A DNA stretch of 64,000 nucleotides, from assembly GCF_005870085.1 (NCBI RefSeq), contig NZ_SZNM01000005.1, forward strand, positions 62,001 to 126,000, in the 5' to 3' direction. Position numbers and translations under genes: made by a program. The stretch comes from Aquibacillus sediminis (GTDB lineage: Bacteria; Bacillota; Bacilli; Bacillales; Amphibacillaceae). Positions 34,177-43,304 of the stretch are shown piece after piece (within the stretch, counting starts at the first letter, position 1; each line of letters starts with the position of its first letter). The notes under the pieces are model-generated. The model was not told where the DNA came from and did no database searches. It saw only the letters and a list, made by a program, of their open reading frames with translations.

Positions 34177-34345
34177 GTTTTTAACACCTTTTCCTTCAAA
34201 AAGTTCATCTTTTCTATTATAAAGGCGATGAGCAAAAAGTGATAGTGGGAATTCTTTTCTCTATCAATTGTATGCGGTTTAGTCTTTACATTTAGTGAGA
34301 AATACTTAACAATAGTAAGTAATTGAAAAAAGGGAGAATTCGTTG

Positions 34346-35074
34346 ATGGACAAGTATCTTTCATTTGAAGAAATTCAACATAAATGTGCGAAATTAAATG
34401 ATGTATATCAAATTGAAGAAGCAAAGTTTTATCAAGTTGTTGAGATGTGGGCAGATCGTGACACATCGACAGAACAAAAATTGGTTGCTAGTTTCCAAGA
34501 GTTATTGCAAGTTGTTAGCGATGAAATAACAGCAATGGAGCAAGCAGTAGACTTACCTTCGACTTGTCGAATGGGATGCGCTTTTTGCTGCTATTTTCCG
34601 ATTATTATTAATAAAATGGAAGCAAAACTTATGAAAAAGGCGATTGAAAATTTTCCGAACCAACGTAGGCAAACCATTCAACGCCATCTAAACCGTTATT
34701 ATGAGAAATATGGAGAGCAAGTAGAACAAGTAACTGCTTTAGATTTTGAAGCAGACGAAGATTTTAAATATAAATATAAGCAACGTCTTGTTCCATGTCC
34801 GATGTTAGATACGGAAACTAACAAGTGTCTTGCTTATGAAGTTCGACCACTGCCATGCCGGACGTATGTAAATTATACCGATCCAAAAGTGTGTGAAGAA
34901 AATGTGATGCCAAAGGAAACGATTAGTTTTGAGTTTTTGTATAACGAATATATGGGTGCGTTAAATGAGTTTGTTCAGTACCTTTATGAATATGAAGATA
35001 CTGCCTTTATTGAGTATCCGAACGACATTTATCGGACTGATTATCTAGCTCAGTATGCGAAAACATTTAAATAA
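34346..35074 (+). CDS. YkgJ-family cysteine-cluster protein
   Basis: 242 residues with the YkgJ-type cysteine pattern in two parts: CRMGCAFCCYFP and, 60-80 residues later, PCPMLDTETNKCLAYEVRPLPCRTY, then a further Cys in DPKVCEEN. The RP-x-x-CR ending is diagnostic. These proteins are thought to bind zinc or an Fe-S cluster; their substrate is unknown. The ATG at 34346 after AGGGAG is preferred to the TTG at 34343. It is divergent from yfmM with about 170 bp between. Confidence 0.85.
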   Translation: MDKYLSFEEIQHKCAKLNDVYQIEEAKFYQVVEMWADRDTSTEQKLVASFQELLQVVSDEITAMEQAVDLPSTCRMGCAFCCYFPIIINKMEAKLMKKAIENFPNQRRQTIQRHLNRYYEKYGEQVEQVTALDFEADEDFKYKYKQRLVPCPMLDTETNKCLAYEVRPLPCRTYVNYTDPKVCEENVMPKETISFEFLYNEYMGALNEFVQYLYEYEDTAFIEYPNDIYRTDYLAQYAKTFK

Positions 35075-35249
35075 TTAGGTGAGTTGTTTGTCATTTAGTG
35101 CTTAGGTTTGGATATTTTCATTATTCATGATCTGTGTCTGAGATTCTTTATACATTCCCAATGATGATTTAGATAGTTCTTTTGTTCATTCATAAACTTT
35201 TGAAGTACGTGCATACTAAAAAATAAAAAAGTTTGCCAAAGGAGTTGGA

Positions 35250-35915
35250 ATGGTGAAGAAACAATGGGTTATTGGGATTGTAATTATCTTAGTGATTAGC
35301 ACAATTATGACACCTATTCAAGCAAAGGAACAAGCAACCAATTCGTTTCAGGTGGAAGCGAAATACTATAAAGATATACAAGAACTGAAATACCCACAAG
35401 TTAGTGGGATGGAAGACGACTCCATACAGAAAAACATAAACAAAACTCTGGAAGATTACATTAAAGATTCCTATGAATCCTATCAAGAAACAATAGAGAA
35501 GGCGGAAGAACAAGGTTTTCCATTCGATTATCAGAGTGAATTTGAGGTCAAGTATCAAAAAGATGAAAAGCTTAGTATCTTAACGAGTGACTATATGTTT
35601 TCAGGTGGGGCACATGGATCTACTGAGGTAAAAAGTTTTAACTTTGATTTAACAGAGGCGAAACAGGTGTTTTTGACGGATATTTTAACAACCGATGACC
35701 AGATTGAGCAAGCAAAAGAGTACTTGTGGAACTATATGAAAGATCGTCCCAATATCTTTTTCCCAGATGTTAAAAAAGAGGATATTACCTTAGGAAAGGA
35801 TACAAGCTTTTATTTTACTGATCGAGGCATTGCGATTGTATTTCAAGCATACGAAGTGGCCCCAGGTGTTGCAGGGAATCAGGAGATAGAAATCCCTAAA
35901 GATGTATACCAATAA
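35250..35915 (+). CDS. Exported DUF3298/DUF4163-like protein
   Basis: 221 residues. A signal peptide (KKQWVIGIVIILVISTIMTPIQAKEQ, cleavage after QAK or nearby) is followed by a DUF4163 part (FQVEAKYYKDIQELKYPQVSG) and the DUF3298 signature (YMFSGGAHGSTEVKSFNFDL ... FYFTDRGIAIVFQAYEVAPG). The same two domains form the outer part of the anti-sigma factor RsiV, but no cytoplasmic anti-sigma domain is present, so this is a free secreted or lipid-free form. No operon partners. The dead insertion sequence begins only 12 bp after its stop. Confidence 0.85.
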   Translation: MVKKQWVIGIVIILVISTIMTPIQAKEQATNSFQVEAKYYKDIQELKYPQVSGMEDDSIQKNINKTLEDYIKDSYESYQETIEKAEEQGFPFDYQSEFEVKYQKDEKLSILTSDYMFSGGAHGSTEVKSFNFDLTEAKQVFLTDILTTDDQIEQAKEYLWNYMKDRPNIFFPDVKKEDITLGKDTSFYFTDRGIAIVFQAYEVAPGVAGNQEIEIPKDVYQ

Positions 35916-36030
35916 AAGTTAGAAAAGAGGCTGGGACAATACCCAGTTATATAAATAAGTTGCACCATTCCAACTTATTGCTTATTGTTGGTGAAGATTA
36001 TTTTGTGTGCTTACAACCAATTTGTTTTCT

Positions 36031-36819
36031 TTAGGAGAAAGATCGAAGCATTATTAAAAGATAGTGTACGTATGATGTAGTTATTACAAGGGTATGAATC
36101 TAGTTACCGTACGATCAATCGTTTTCGTGTTGAGCCAGAGGTGCAAGAGTTATTACGTATTTACGTTTGTTTGGCGTAAAGCGATTGAAAAATATAGTTT
36201 CAGTTTAGTGGAGAAGTCCAACCAAATGTATGATGAATTATTGAAAAAAGAAATCATTCTAGGCAATCGAAAAGGCACACCATAGAAACGGGTTTACGCG
36301 AACGTTTAAAGTTTACAAATGGGAAGACTGTTCTGGTTGCCCATTACGATCCCAATGTACCAATCGAAGGAAGGGAATAATTGAAAACTTTATCCCGGTC
36401 AACCGTCCGTAAGACCTCCCACTTCAAAACATAAAGTGAAACGGAGATGTTTAAGTGGGAGTAAAACTTACGCTTTCACCCCGAATGGACGGGCTAACAC
36501 TCAGTGGGGTAAGAGCAAAAAGAATACATTAGAAAGCAGCTTTCGAATAAAGAAACTGGTAAGATTTACGGTCAGCGTAAAATTGATGTGGAACCAGTCT
36601 TCGGATTATTTGAAGGCTAATTTTTGCTTCACTCGTATGTCCGTGAGGGGGCAAAGAAAAAGAAAAAATGAATTAGGATTTGCATTCATGGCGTTGAACT
36701 TGAGAAAGTACAACCTCAAGAACGCAAATAGGACAACAGGTCATGAAAATAATACAACCAAGAAAGGTTTCGGTCATCAAAGAACGATGATCGAAACCTT
36801 TCTTATCATTATTGGCTAG
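36031..36819 (+). pseudogene. IS1182-family transposase remnant
   Basis: Pieces in several frames read GYESSYRTINRFRVEPEVQELLR, then FTFVWRKAIEKYSFSLVEKSNQMYDELL, then ERLKFTNGKTVLVAHYD, then after the inserted repeat KEYIRKQLSNKETGKIYGQRKIDVEPVFG and KKKNELGFAFMALNLRKYN. These are the ordered landmarks of IS1182 transposases, with the DDE core mostly deleted. Several stops and frame changes show it is dead. Confidence 0.75.
36394..36521 (+). repeat. Structured repeat, IS200/IS605 right-end-like (copy 2, nested)
   Basis: About 128 bp sharing most positions with copy 1 (8327-8467), from CCCGGT to AAGAGCAAAAA, including CTCCCACTTCAAAACAT, GTGAAACGGAGATGTTTAAG and TAACACTCAGTGGGG. It splits the transposase remnant cleanly: the coding pattern resumes at once with QKEYIRK. 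Later decay has spoiled the outer stem. Confidence 0.6.
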
Positions 36820-36895
36820 TTATGTCCCAGCCTCATTTATTTACTTAACAAAATTATATTAGTGCTGTCTCAAAAAAGATATTTGCCTATGAAAT

Positions 36896-37504
36896 TCAAA
36901 CGATAATTGCTTTCATGTATAGACGTGTTCCTATTTCAGCAAGTTCTTTCTCACTTATATTATTATTGGCGTCTCGTAGGCCAAGTGAGGAGATGATGCC
37001 AGAAAATGTCCCTAACAGGAGTTCAGGTGGAATAGAAGAATCGATCGATCCTTCAGATTGGCCGTCCTTAAGTAATGGAAGTAAATAATCCGCTAAAGCA
37101 TTATCAACTTTTTCAAGTTCTTCTTGCTTACTTTTTAGGAATATAGGAAGTTCGCCTAATGAGGAAATGAAAGATAGCGAAAGCGCTGAATCTCTTTGTA
37201 AAAACTTTAACATACTCAAATAAATAATAGATTCAATTTTTTCGATTACAGGAAGATTTGTTGGAATTTTCTGATCTAGTTCTTGAAAAAAGGTAGGCAT
37301 GTCGCGAAATAATAGTGAGAAGATGAGGTCTTCCTTTGATTTAAAATGCCTATACAGTGTAACTTTACTAATTCCAACACGAGAAGCTATTTCATCCATT
37401 GACATGTCATAATAACCCTTCTCAGTTAAAATTTCCTCCGTTACTTGAAGAATATAGTCTTCACGTTTTTGCTGGATTTGTTTTCTAGAAAATGGTCCCG
37501 TCAT
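36896..37504 (-). CDS. TetR/AcrR-family transcriptional regulator
   Basis: 202 residues. The N-terminal helix-turn-helix is typical: ILTEKGYYDMSMDEIASRVGISKVTLYRHFKSKEDLIFSLL. The C-terminal ligand domain is hydrophobic and unassigned. It is divergent from an arylsulfotransferase gene. The intergenic region has two identical-type palindromes, TGTACTaacAGTACA and TGTACTattAGTACA, one near each gene, which strongly suggests that the regulator controls both itself and the neighbour. The ligand could be a phenolic or sulfated aromatic compound (inference from context). Confidence 0.9.
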   Translation of the reverse strand: MTGPFSRKQIQQKREDYILQVTEEILTEKGYYDMSMDEIASRVGISKVTLYRHFKSKEDLIFSLLFRDMPTFFQELDQKIPTNLPVIEKIESIIYLSMLKFLQRDSALSLSFISSLGELPIFLKSKQEELEKVDNALADYLLPLLKDGQSEGSIDSSIPPELLLGTFSGIISSLGLRDANNNISEKELAEIGTRLYMKAIIV

Positions 37505-37559
37505 AAAATTCCGCCCTTATTCTGTTTATTGAAAATTAAATGTCAATATACTTCCAGCT

Positions 37560-37580
37560 AAATGTACTAACAGTACATTT
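37560..37580 (-). promoter_or_regulatory. TetR-family operator, regulator side
   Basis: AAATGTACTAACAGTACATTT is a perfect 9-bp dyad with a 3-base centre, about 56 bp before the regulator's start codon. Confidence 0.75.
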
Positions 37581-37741
37581 AAGTGTTTCATTTACATTAC
37601 TATATGATTATATAAAAATCAAGCTAGAGTCCTGGTTATCGCTTTTTCCTATTTCTTTTGAACTATCTTTATGATAATTTCTTTAAAACATTTGAAATAT
37701 TAACAAACTTTTAGTTAAAATTTAAACTTGTAATATAAAAG

Positions 37742-37756
37742 TGTACTATTAGTACA
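37742..37756 (+). promoter_or_regulatory. TetR-family operator, arylsulfotransferase side
   Basis: TGTACTATTAGTACA repeats the core of the site at 37563. It lies directly after a -10-like TAATATAAA and 20 bp before the start codon, a position that would block transcription initiation. Confidence 0.75.
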
Positions 37757-37776
37757 AAAATAAGGAGGAAGATACA

Positions 37777-39855
37777 TTGAATACTAGAAAAATAGTTTTA
37801 GCATTAGTTGCTGTAGTAATTATGTTTTCAGGGACTGTACAAGGATTAACTGCGGCAGCCCAGGACAATTCGGCAGCATTAGGCAAACAGAAGGCTCTGG
37901 ATAATGTGCCGAACAGTGATGTGCTGGATGTGCAATCGAAGTTGGAACAGACCATTTTGGATGAATACAAGAAAGGAGATTATACGCTTTCCAATCCGTT
38001 TGTTGTACAAGATCCATATGGATGGTCGCCTTTAACAGCACTTGTCATGTTTGAATCGGATGAAAATTCACAAGTGACCGTGAAGGTGGATGGGAAGGAC
38101 GAATATACAAGGATCAAGCACACCTTTGATGAGTCTACCAAGAAGCATCAAGTTCCTGTTTATGGTTTGTATGCTGGAAAGGACAATAAGGTAACCATTA
38201 CGCTTATCGATAAAGATGGAAATGAAAAATCAAAAGAGTTGACAATCACAACGGATCCTCTACCTGAATCAGTTCATGACATTAGAGTGAACAAGGCAGA
38301 TCCAGAAAGAATGAAGGATGGGTTAACGTTCACGAGCAATATGTTTGCTTTCGATTTGAACGGAGATGTGCGTTGGTATATAAATTCGGATGAGTATCAG
38401 GAAGGCGCAATAGAGGAACAGAGTTCGATGAAAAGGCTGAAAAATGGGAAATTCCTTGTACAGACTGATCAGATGCAGGCACCAGTTTATTATAAGACGG
38501 GCCTGTTTGAAATGGATCTGATGGGTAAAGTGCATAACGAGTATGTTGTAAATGGGCAACATCATGATGCAATAGAGCTCCCTAATGGCAATCTTCTCAC
38601 ACTTGCTGAAAAAGAGCATTCCAATACGGTAGAAGATTATGCAATTGAAATTCACCGAAAATCGGGTAAAATCGTCAATGAATATGATCTCGGAGAAATT
38701 GTTCAAATGGAAGGTGTCATTTCTAATGAGCAGTATTTAAGAGAGACAATTGAAGGATTCGGTGACGTCATATCTGATGCTTCGGAGGACGAAATCAGGC
38801 AGCAGGCAATTGCTTTCAATGAGAAGGATTACCTGCATGTCAATTCCATTTTCTATAATGAAAATGATGATTCCATTATCTTTTCTTCCCGCCATCAAGA
38901 TGCAGTTGTGAAATTTGATAAAGCAACAAGGGAAGTTATTTGGATTTTAAGTGATCGGAATAGAGGAGAATGGCCGGAGGAACTTCAAGATAAACTTCTT
39001 ACACCAGTGGGGGAAGATTTTCAATGGCAGTATGCACAACATGCGGCTTCCCAACTGGATAATGATAATATCCTTCTCTATGATAATGGGAATGGACGGA
39101 CAGAAGATGTGGAAGATAACTATTCGCGCGCCGTTGAATATAAAATTGATGAAGAGAATATGACAGTTGAACAGGTATGGAGTTATGGACAGGAACGTGG
39201 AAGCGAAGATTATACCCCGTTTATTGGAGATGCAGATTATCTCGGTGGAAACAGCTACCTCACAACATTTGGTGGACATATTACCAATGATGATGGAGAG
39301 GTTGTTGGGAATATCTTCTCTCAGACATTGCCGGAGAATTATGTGGAAGGAACCATTGTCGAAGTAGTGAACGATGAAGTCGTGTTTGAAGCAGACCTAG
39401 GTTATACGTATCGATCCGAGCGGGATGTATTGTATGTGGATGGTGATGAATATGAACTTGGTAAGCAAAATGCCAAACGTCTTGGTGAACTTCATGAGAC
39501 TGCCCAGGCAGATATTGTTTTTTCACCCGAAGAAGCTGCAGAATTAAGCTCATCAGTCGTTGAATTGGAAGAGATTCAGGATGAAGGAAACTTGTTAGCC
39601 ATGAGAGGTACAGTCGAAACCGATTCGGAAACTAATGATGTGTATGTAGTACTTAATCCGGTGAAAAATGGGAATCCCCTAATTTATCATGCAGGAACCA
39701 ATGGCAACATTAACATGCCTATGCTAGACAATAGACCATACCAAATTAGTAAAACCGGAATACCAAATGGTACATATTCCGTCGATACACTTGTGAGGGA
39801 TGCAAGTGGCGAGGATAATTATGTAGATACAGGGTATTACTGGACGGTAAAATAA
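37777..39855 (+). CDS. Aryl-sulfate sulfotransferase (ASST-type)
   Basis: 692 residues. A signal peptide ends near LTAAAQ, then an N-terminal beta domain (residues about 60-170), and a six-bladed propeller of the ASST family (MFAFDLNGDVRWYI, GLFEMDLMGKVHNEY, QHHDAIELPNGNLLTLAEKE, YAIEIHRKSGKIVNEYDLG, HVNSIFYNENDDSIIFSSRHQDAVVKFD, FQWQYAQHAA). The conserved histidines that form the catalytic site in known ASSTs have counterparts in HHDAI, HVNSI, SRHQD and QHAA. These enzymes move sulfate from one phenol ester to another without PAPS. The TTG start follows AAGGAGGAAG. Control by the adjacent TetR is likely. No DsbA/DsbB-like pair adjoins it. Confidence 0.9.
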   Translation: MNTRKIVLALVAVVIMFSGTVQGLTAAAQDNSAALGKQKALDNVPNSDVLDVQSKLEQTILDEYKKGDYTLSNPFVVQDPYGWSPLTALVMFESDENSQVTVKVDGKDEYTRIKHTFDESTKKHQVPVYGLYAGKDNKVTITLIDKDGNEKSKELTITTDPLPESVHDIRVNKADPERMKDGLTFTSNMFAFDLNGDVRWYINSDEYQEGAIEEQSSMKRLKNGKFLVQTDQMQAPVYYKTGLFEMDLMGKVHNEYVVNGQHHDAIELPNGNLLTLAEKEHSNTVEDYAIEIHRKSGKIVNEYDLGEIVQMEGVISNEQYLRETIEGFGDVISDASEDEIRQQAIAFNEKDYLHVNSIFYNENDDSIIFSSRHQDAVVKFDKATREVIWILSDRNRGEWPEELQDKLLTPVGEDFQWQYAQHAASQLDNDNILLYDNGNGRTEDVEDNYSRAVEYKIDEENMTVEQVWSYGQERGSEDYTPFIGDADYLGGNSYLTTFGGHITNDDGEVVGNIFSQTLPENYVEGTIVEVVNDEVVFEADLGYTYRSERDVLYVDGDEYELGKQNAKRLGELHETAQADIVFSPEEAAELSSSVVELEEIQDEGNLLAMRGTVETDSETNDVYVVLNPVKNGNPLIYHAGTNGNINMPMLDNRPYQISKTGIPNGTYSVDTLVRDASGEDNYVDTGYYWTVK

Positions 39856-39865
39856 AATCAAGATG

Positions 39866-39910
39866 AAGCGATCAGCAAGAACCTGAAATAGGGTTCGCTG
39901 ATCGCTTTTT
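39866..39910 (+). terminator. Terminator after the arylsulfotransferase
   Basis: AAGCGATCAGC and GCTGATCGCTT enclose a second small stem (AGAACC/GGGTTC), followed by TTT. Confidence 0.85.
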
Positions 39911-40100
39911 ACGTCTCATTTATGTCATAACTTTACAACTAAATATGAATGAGTGTAGTTTCCACCAATAAGTATCTTTAACAAACATTGTTGGATAGTA
40001 AAGATAAAGGCTTCTAACTAGAGCCTTTTATTATGGTTTCTAATTGCAATAAAAGTAAAGTCTTAAAAAGCACACAAATCTTTTATGTCATTCTGTTCTA

Positions 40101-40289
40101 TTATTGTACTCTCTTACGATGGATGAGTTTCTTGATAGAAAGTGGAATTTCTAATAAATAAGCAAAGTAGCCTACTAATAAAATATTCGCAAGATATTGC
40201 CAAAAGACAGAAAAATTAAATATATCTTGAAGTTGATCAGTTTCCCAAAATAGCAATGAACAAATTAAAATTAAATAGATGTATTTCAA
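40101..40289 (-). CDS. Small membrane protein (62 aa)
   Basis: Two hydrophobic stretches (YIYLILICSLLFW and YLANILLVGYFAYLLEIPL) and a basic tail (KKLIHRKRVQ) predict a small two-helix membrane protein. The TTG start has a good ribosome binding site (GAGGTGA) seven bases upstream, which supports a real gene. Family not recognised. It is the only gene-like feature between 39911 and 40578; the rest of that stretch looks non-coding. Confidence 0.5.
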   Translation of the reverse strand: MKYIYLILICSLLFWETDQLQDIFNFSVFWQYLANILLVGYFAYLLEIPLSIKKLIHRKRVQ

Positions 40290-40578
40290 TGTGTGTCACC
40301 TCATATCAAATCATATAAGAAAAACCATCATATTACTACCTTTGTTTTTATTTTGAGATAAAGGAACTATATTTATGCTATTTTTCCTATTTTTACTTAC
40401 TATAAGAGTTTAATAAAGCAATGTTAATGAGTTATTCCGTATTAATAGGCAGTAAGTCCCGTTTTTATGAAAGTTTCATTTCAAAAAAATACAATCTTTC
40501 AAACCACTTTCCACATTAAAAACTAATAATAATACGGATGCTCGAGCATATTATAATTAGGTTTTAGGAGGTGAAGTA

Positions 40579-40893
40579 ATGGCACAACAAGACTTTGAAT
40601 CAATCTATAATGAATACAAGCAACAGGCTGATGAACAAGCACAGGCTGAAGTTAGACAGGGAGCAATCCCTGGTCAAGAACAAGTGGTTGCAGTTAGAAA
40701 AAATGATGATGGTGATATTATTGCTTTTAAGACCGAGACTGGCAGAGAATTAGATTATGTAACGGCACTTGATGAGGCTAAAGCAGGTAAATTAGCTCAT
40801 ATCGATGTGTTCCATAAATATGGTAGAGATATTATTCGTAGTGAACCAGATGGGATTAAAGAAAATAACCTCGATCAATTAGATGAATTTTAA
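40579..40893 (+). CDS. DUF3892-containing small protein
   Basis: 104 residues. A charged N-terminal helix (QQDFESIYNEYKQQADEQAQAE) leads to a DUF3892 domain (VVAVRKNDDGDIIAFKTETGRELDY ... ALDEAKAGKLAHIDVFHKYGRDIIRSEPDG). The domain is common in Bacillaceae and has unknown function. It is acidic and soluble. TAGGAGGTG precedes the ATG. It converges on cotA, with a shared terminator. Confidence 0.85.
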   Translation: MAQQDFESIYNEYKQQADEQAQAEVRQGAIPGQEQVVAVRKNDDGDIIAFKTETGRELDYVTALDEAKAGKLAHIDVFHKYGRDIIRSEPDGIKENNLDQLDEF

Positions 40894-40928
40894 GAGGCAG
40901 GAATCACAATACAGTGATTCCTGCCTCT
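40893..40928. terminator. Bidirectional terminator between the DUF3892 gene and cotA
   Basis: AGAGGCAGGAATCAC-loop-GTGATTCCTGCCTCT, a perfect 15-bp stem between convergent genes. Confidence 0.8.
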
Positions 40929-40935
40929 ATGATCA

Positions 40936-42483
40936 TTATGAGTCATGGTATTTTTCGTTAGGGTCAATTACTTTAAATGGTCGCATCATATCATAATCTT
41001 CATGTTCTAAAATGTGACAATGCCATACATAGTCACCAGTATATGGCCCAAAGTTAGCAATGACGCGTGTGACTTGCCCACCTGGTGCAGCCACCGTATC
41101 TTTCCAACCACGTTCATTTGCTTTTGGTGCTTTAGGTGAACCTGTATAAATAAATTCCCCTGTTTGATTGAAATGATCTAAGTCAAAAGGTTGGCGATCT
41201 AACACTTGGAATTGGACTAAGTGAATATGCATTGGGTGGGTGAAGTTGGTTGTATTGACAAATGACCATATTTCCGTTGTTCCACGTTGCGGTTTCTCTG
41301 TTACCGGCTCATGCCATCTTTTATTATTTAGGATCAGTAGGGGGCGGTCATATTGATCGTTAGAGCCTTGTAGTGTTAATTGTCGGTGTGCTTTAATTGG
41401 TTGCTTGTGTAATGAAGGTATAGAAGACAAATCTCTAGGGATTCGACTATTGTCTTTACTTGTTAATGGTTTGGTAACGGCGAATTGCATGATATCATCG
41501 GTTTGATCATCTTCACTAGCATTAGCTCCAAGGTCGTTTTTCAAGGTAATGTTCTTCCTATTCCATTTTGAAAAATCAATAATCACATCAAACCGTTCAG
41601 ATGGTTCGATCGTAACTTGCTTCATTTTACTTGTTTTTTTTAACAGACCGCCATCCGATCCGATTTGGAATATTGACTGATTGGAATCGAGATATAGTGT
41701 ATACCCCCTTGTGTTCGATGCATTCAAGATACGAAAACGATATTTACGTGGCTCTACTTCAACATATGGCCAAACTTTTCCATTCACAACAATCGTGTCA
41801 CCAAGAAAAGCGGGGACAACCGATGGATTAGGTAAGTTGGTTGCAGCGTCGTCAGGCTGGGTTGGATAAGAAAGAGAACCATCCTGATTAAATGAGCGGT
41901 CCTGTATGACCAGTGGGATTTCATAGTCACCTGAGGGAAGATTTAAAGATCTCTCATGTTGATCGCGGATAATGTAAGCCCCCGCGAGGCCTGCGTAGTT
42001 GTTCAGTCGTGTTAATCCCATCGCATGATCGTGGTACCAAAGCATGGCTGCCCGCTGATTATTCGGATAGTTATAAACTTTTTGCTTGAAAGCTGGCCCT
42101 ACCTGTCCAAAGTTACGTGTAAACCATGCTTCAGGGTAACCGTCACTTTCAGTAGGGGTATGACCACCATGTAAGTGCGTAACCGTACGTACTTCTGGTA
42201 AACCTTTTTCTAAAATTGACGTATCAACTGGAAGGATATGTCTAGGTGGTAAATGGTTAATCCATTTCACATGTGCGGTTTCTCCTTTTTTTACGTCAAT
42301 TGTTGGCCCGGGAACTTGGCGGTTATATCCCCATACTGTCGTTGGTGGTAAATCCCGATGAAATTTTCGCTTAAACTCTTCCATTCTCATTTCATAGAAA
42401 GATGCGTTTTTCGCTTTTTTTAGGGGATTTGCTGTTGGAAGTATGGGTAATCGATCGACAAACTTTGCCAAATTCGGTGTCAT
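40936..42483 (-). CDS. cotA: Multicopper oxidase, CotA-type laccase/bilirubin oxidase
   Basis: 515 residues, aligning with B. subtilis CotA throughout (NLAKFVDRLPI, LHRDLPPTTVWGYN, GPTIDVKKGE). All four copper motifs are present: VTHLHGGHTP, LWYHDHAMGLTR, THPMHIHLVQFQVLDR and the T1 site HCHILEHEDYDMMRP with axial Met. The enzyme oxidises phenols or bilirubin with O2; in B. subtilis it sits in the outer spore coat and makes brown pigment. The ATG at 42483 is selected because GGAGGTGAG precedes it; a start at 42498 would put that site inside the gene. No export signal. It is monocistronic. Confidence 0.93.
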   Translation of the reverse strand: MTPNLAKFVDRLPILPTANPLKKAKNASFYEMRMEEFKRKFHRDLPPTTVWGYNRQVPGPTIDVKKGETAHVKWINHLPPRHILPVDTSILEKGLPEVRTVTHLHGGHTPTESDGYPEAWFTRNFGQVGPAFKQKVYNYPNNQRAAMLWYHDHAMGLTRLNNYAGLAGAYIIRDQHERSLNLPSGDYEIPLVIQDRSFNQDGSLSYPTQPDDAATNLPNPSVVPAFLGDTIVVNGKVWPYVEVEPRKYRFRILNASNTRGYTLYLDSNQSIFQIGSDGGLLKKTSKMKQVTIEPSERFDVIIDFSKWNRKNITLKNDLGANASEDDQTDDIMQFAVTKPLTSKDNSRIPRDLSSIPSLHKQPIKAHRQLTLQGSNDQYDRPLLILNNKRWHEPVTEKPQRGTTEIWSFVNTTNFTHPMHIHLVQFQVLDRQPFDLDHFNQTGEFIYTGSPKAPKANERGWKDTVAAPGGQVTRVIANFGPYTGDYVWHCHILEHEDYDMMRPFKVIDPNEKYHDS

Positions 42484-42778
42484 TATACTCACCTCCATAA
42501 AGAGTGTTTGGTATAGTAAATGACAAATGACTTATCCTTGCTAGGGCTTTTATCACAAATAGGGTGTATTTATCAAAAAGCTGCATTGAGCACTTGTTAC
42601 GGTTTACGGTGTTATGGGGAGTGTCAATGGAACTAGGAAACTTGTTCTAAAGATCAGATAAGAGGGTGTGAGCTTCATTTGAAGTTGGATACGTGAGGTG
42701 AAAAGGTGTCCATTAAGGGGGGGGGGGAGAGGTGTTTTTTCTGATAATAAATGTAGGAAACAACAAGCTAACAAGATG

Positions 42779-42928
42779 TTAGCGTTTGTGGGGCCTAATA
42801 ACTTCCACTAATAAATTAATATCTTCGTGAATTTTAGCCTTTATTTCTATATCTTCACATCTTTCAAAATCATTAATCAGTAGTTTTAATTCCTTGATGA
42901 AAATTAGTTCTTCTTGTTTAGAAACCAT
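42779..42928 (-). CDS. Small charged protein (49 aa)
   Basis: The ORF MVSKQEELIFIKELKLLIND ... INLLVEVIRPHKR begins at an ATG preceded by AAAGGGG. Heptad-like leucines suggest a short helical hairpin, as in small Spo0E-like or regulator proteins, but no signature was found. A longer in-frame form from 43054 lacks a ribosome binding site. The function is unknown. Confidence 0.5.
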   Translation of the reverse strand: MVSKQEELIFIKELKLLINDFERCEDIEIKAKIHEDINLLVEVIRPHKR

Positions 42929-43213
42929 AATAAGCCCCTTTATAATCTGAGTGAATGTCTTAAATGTAGCATTATCGTCTACTGTTCGAGATGAATCATA
43001 TTTATAGTATAGGGAAATAGGGATTTTTACGCAACCAAAATTTACCAAAAACAATAAAGCATGTTATAGCCCCTTATTGCTATGTCATTAGACTAATATA
43101 TTTTATCACAGCACCAAATCACGCATTTTTGTTTGATCAAGGAAGATCGAGCAACATTAAGCATGGAATAGTTAAAGGTGAACGAACAATAGAAAAGTAA
43201 CATAGATAAGCAA

Positions 43214-43250
43214 ACGTAGTCCATTTCAGAGAAGAATGGACTACGTTTTT
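43214..43250. terminator. Terminator-like hairpin near the gamma-CA gene
   Basis: ACGTAGTCCATT-loop-AATGGACTACGT followed by TTTT on the plus strand. It is 55 bp beyond the stop codon of the minus-strand gene at 43305. Confidence 0.6.
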
Positions 43251-43304
43251 AGGTTTCTACATGTTCCTATTGATATGTTTTACCAACTTTCTCCAAGCAT
43301 CACA

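Larger units (their letters stand above)
35927..36834 (+). mobile_element. Degenerate IS1182-family insertion sequence
   Basis: The terminal inverted repeats GAGGCTGGGACA (35927-35938) and TGTCCCAGCCTC (36823-36834) bound a 908-bp element. Inside are broken pieces of an IS1182-type transposase. It is about half the usual length and has been invaded by the structured repeat at 36394-36521. Confidence 0.75.
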
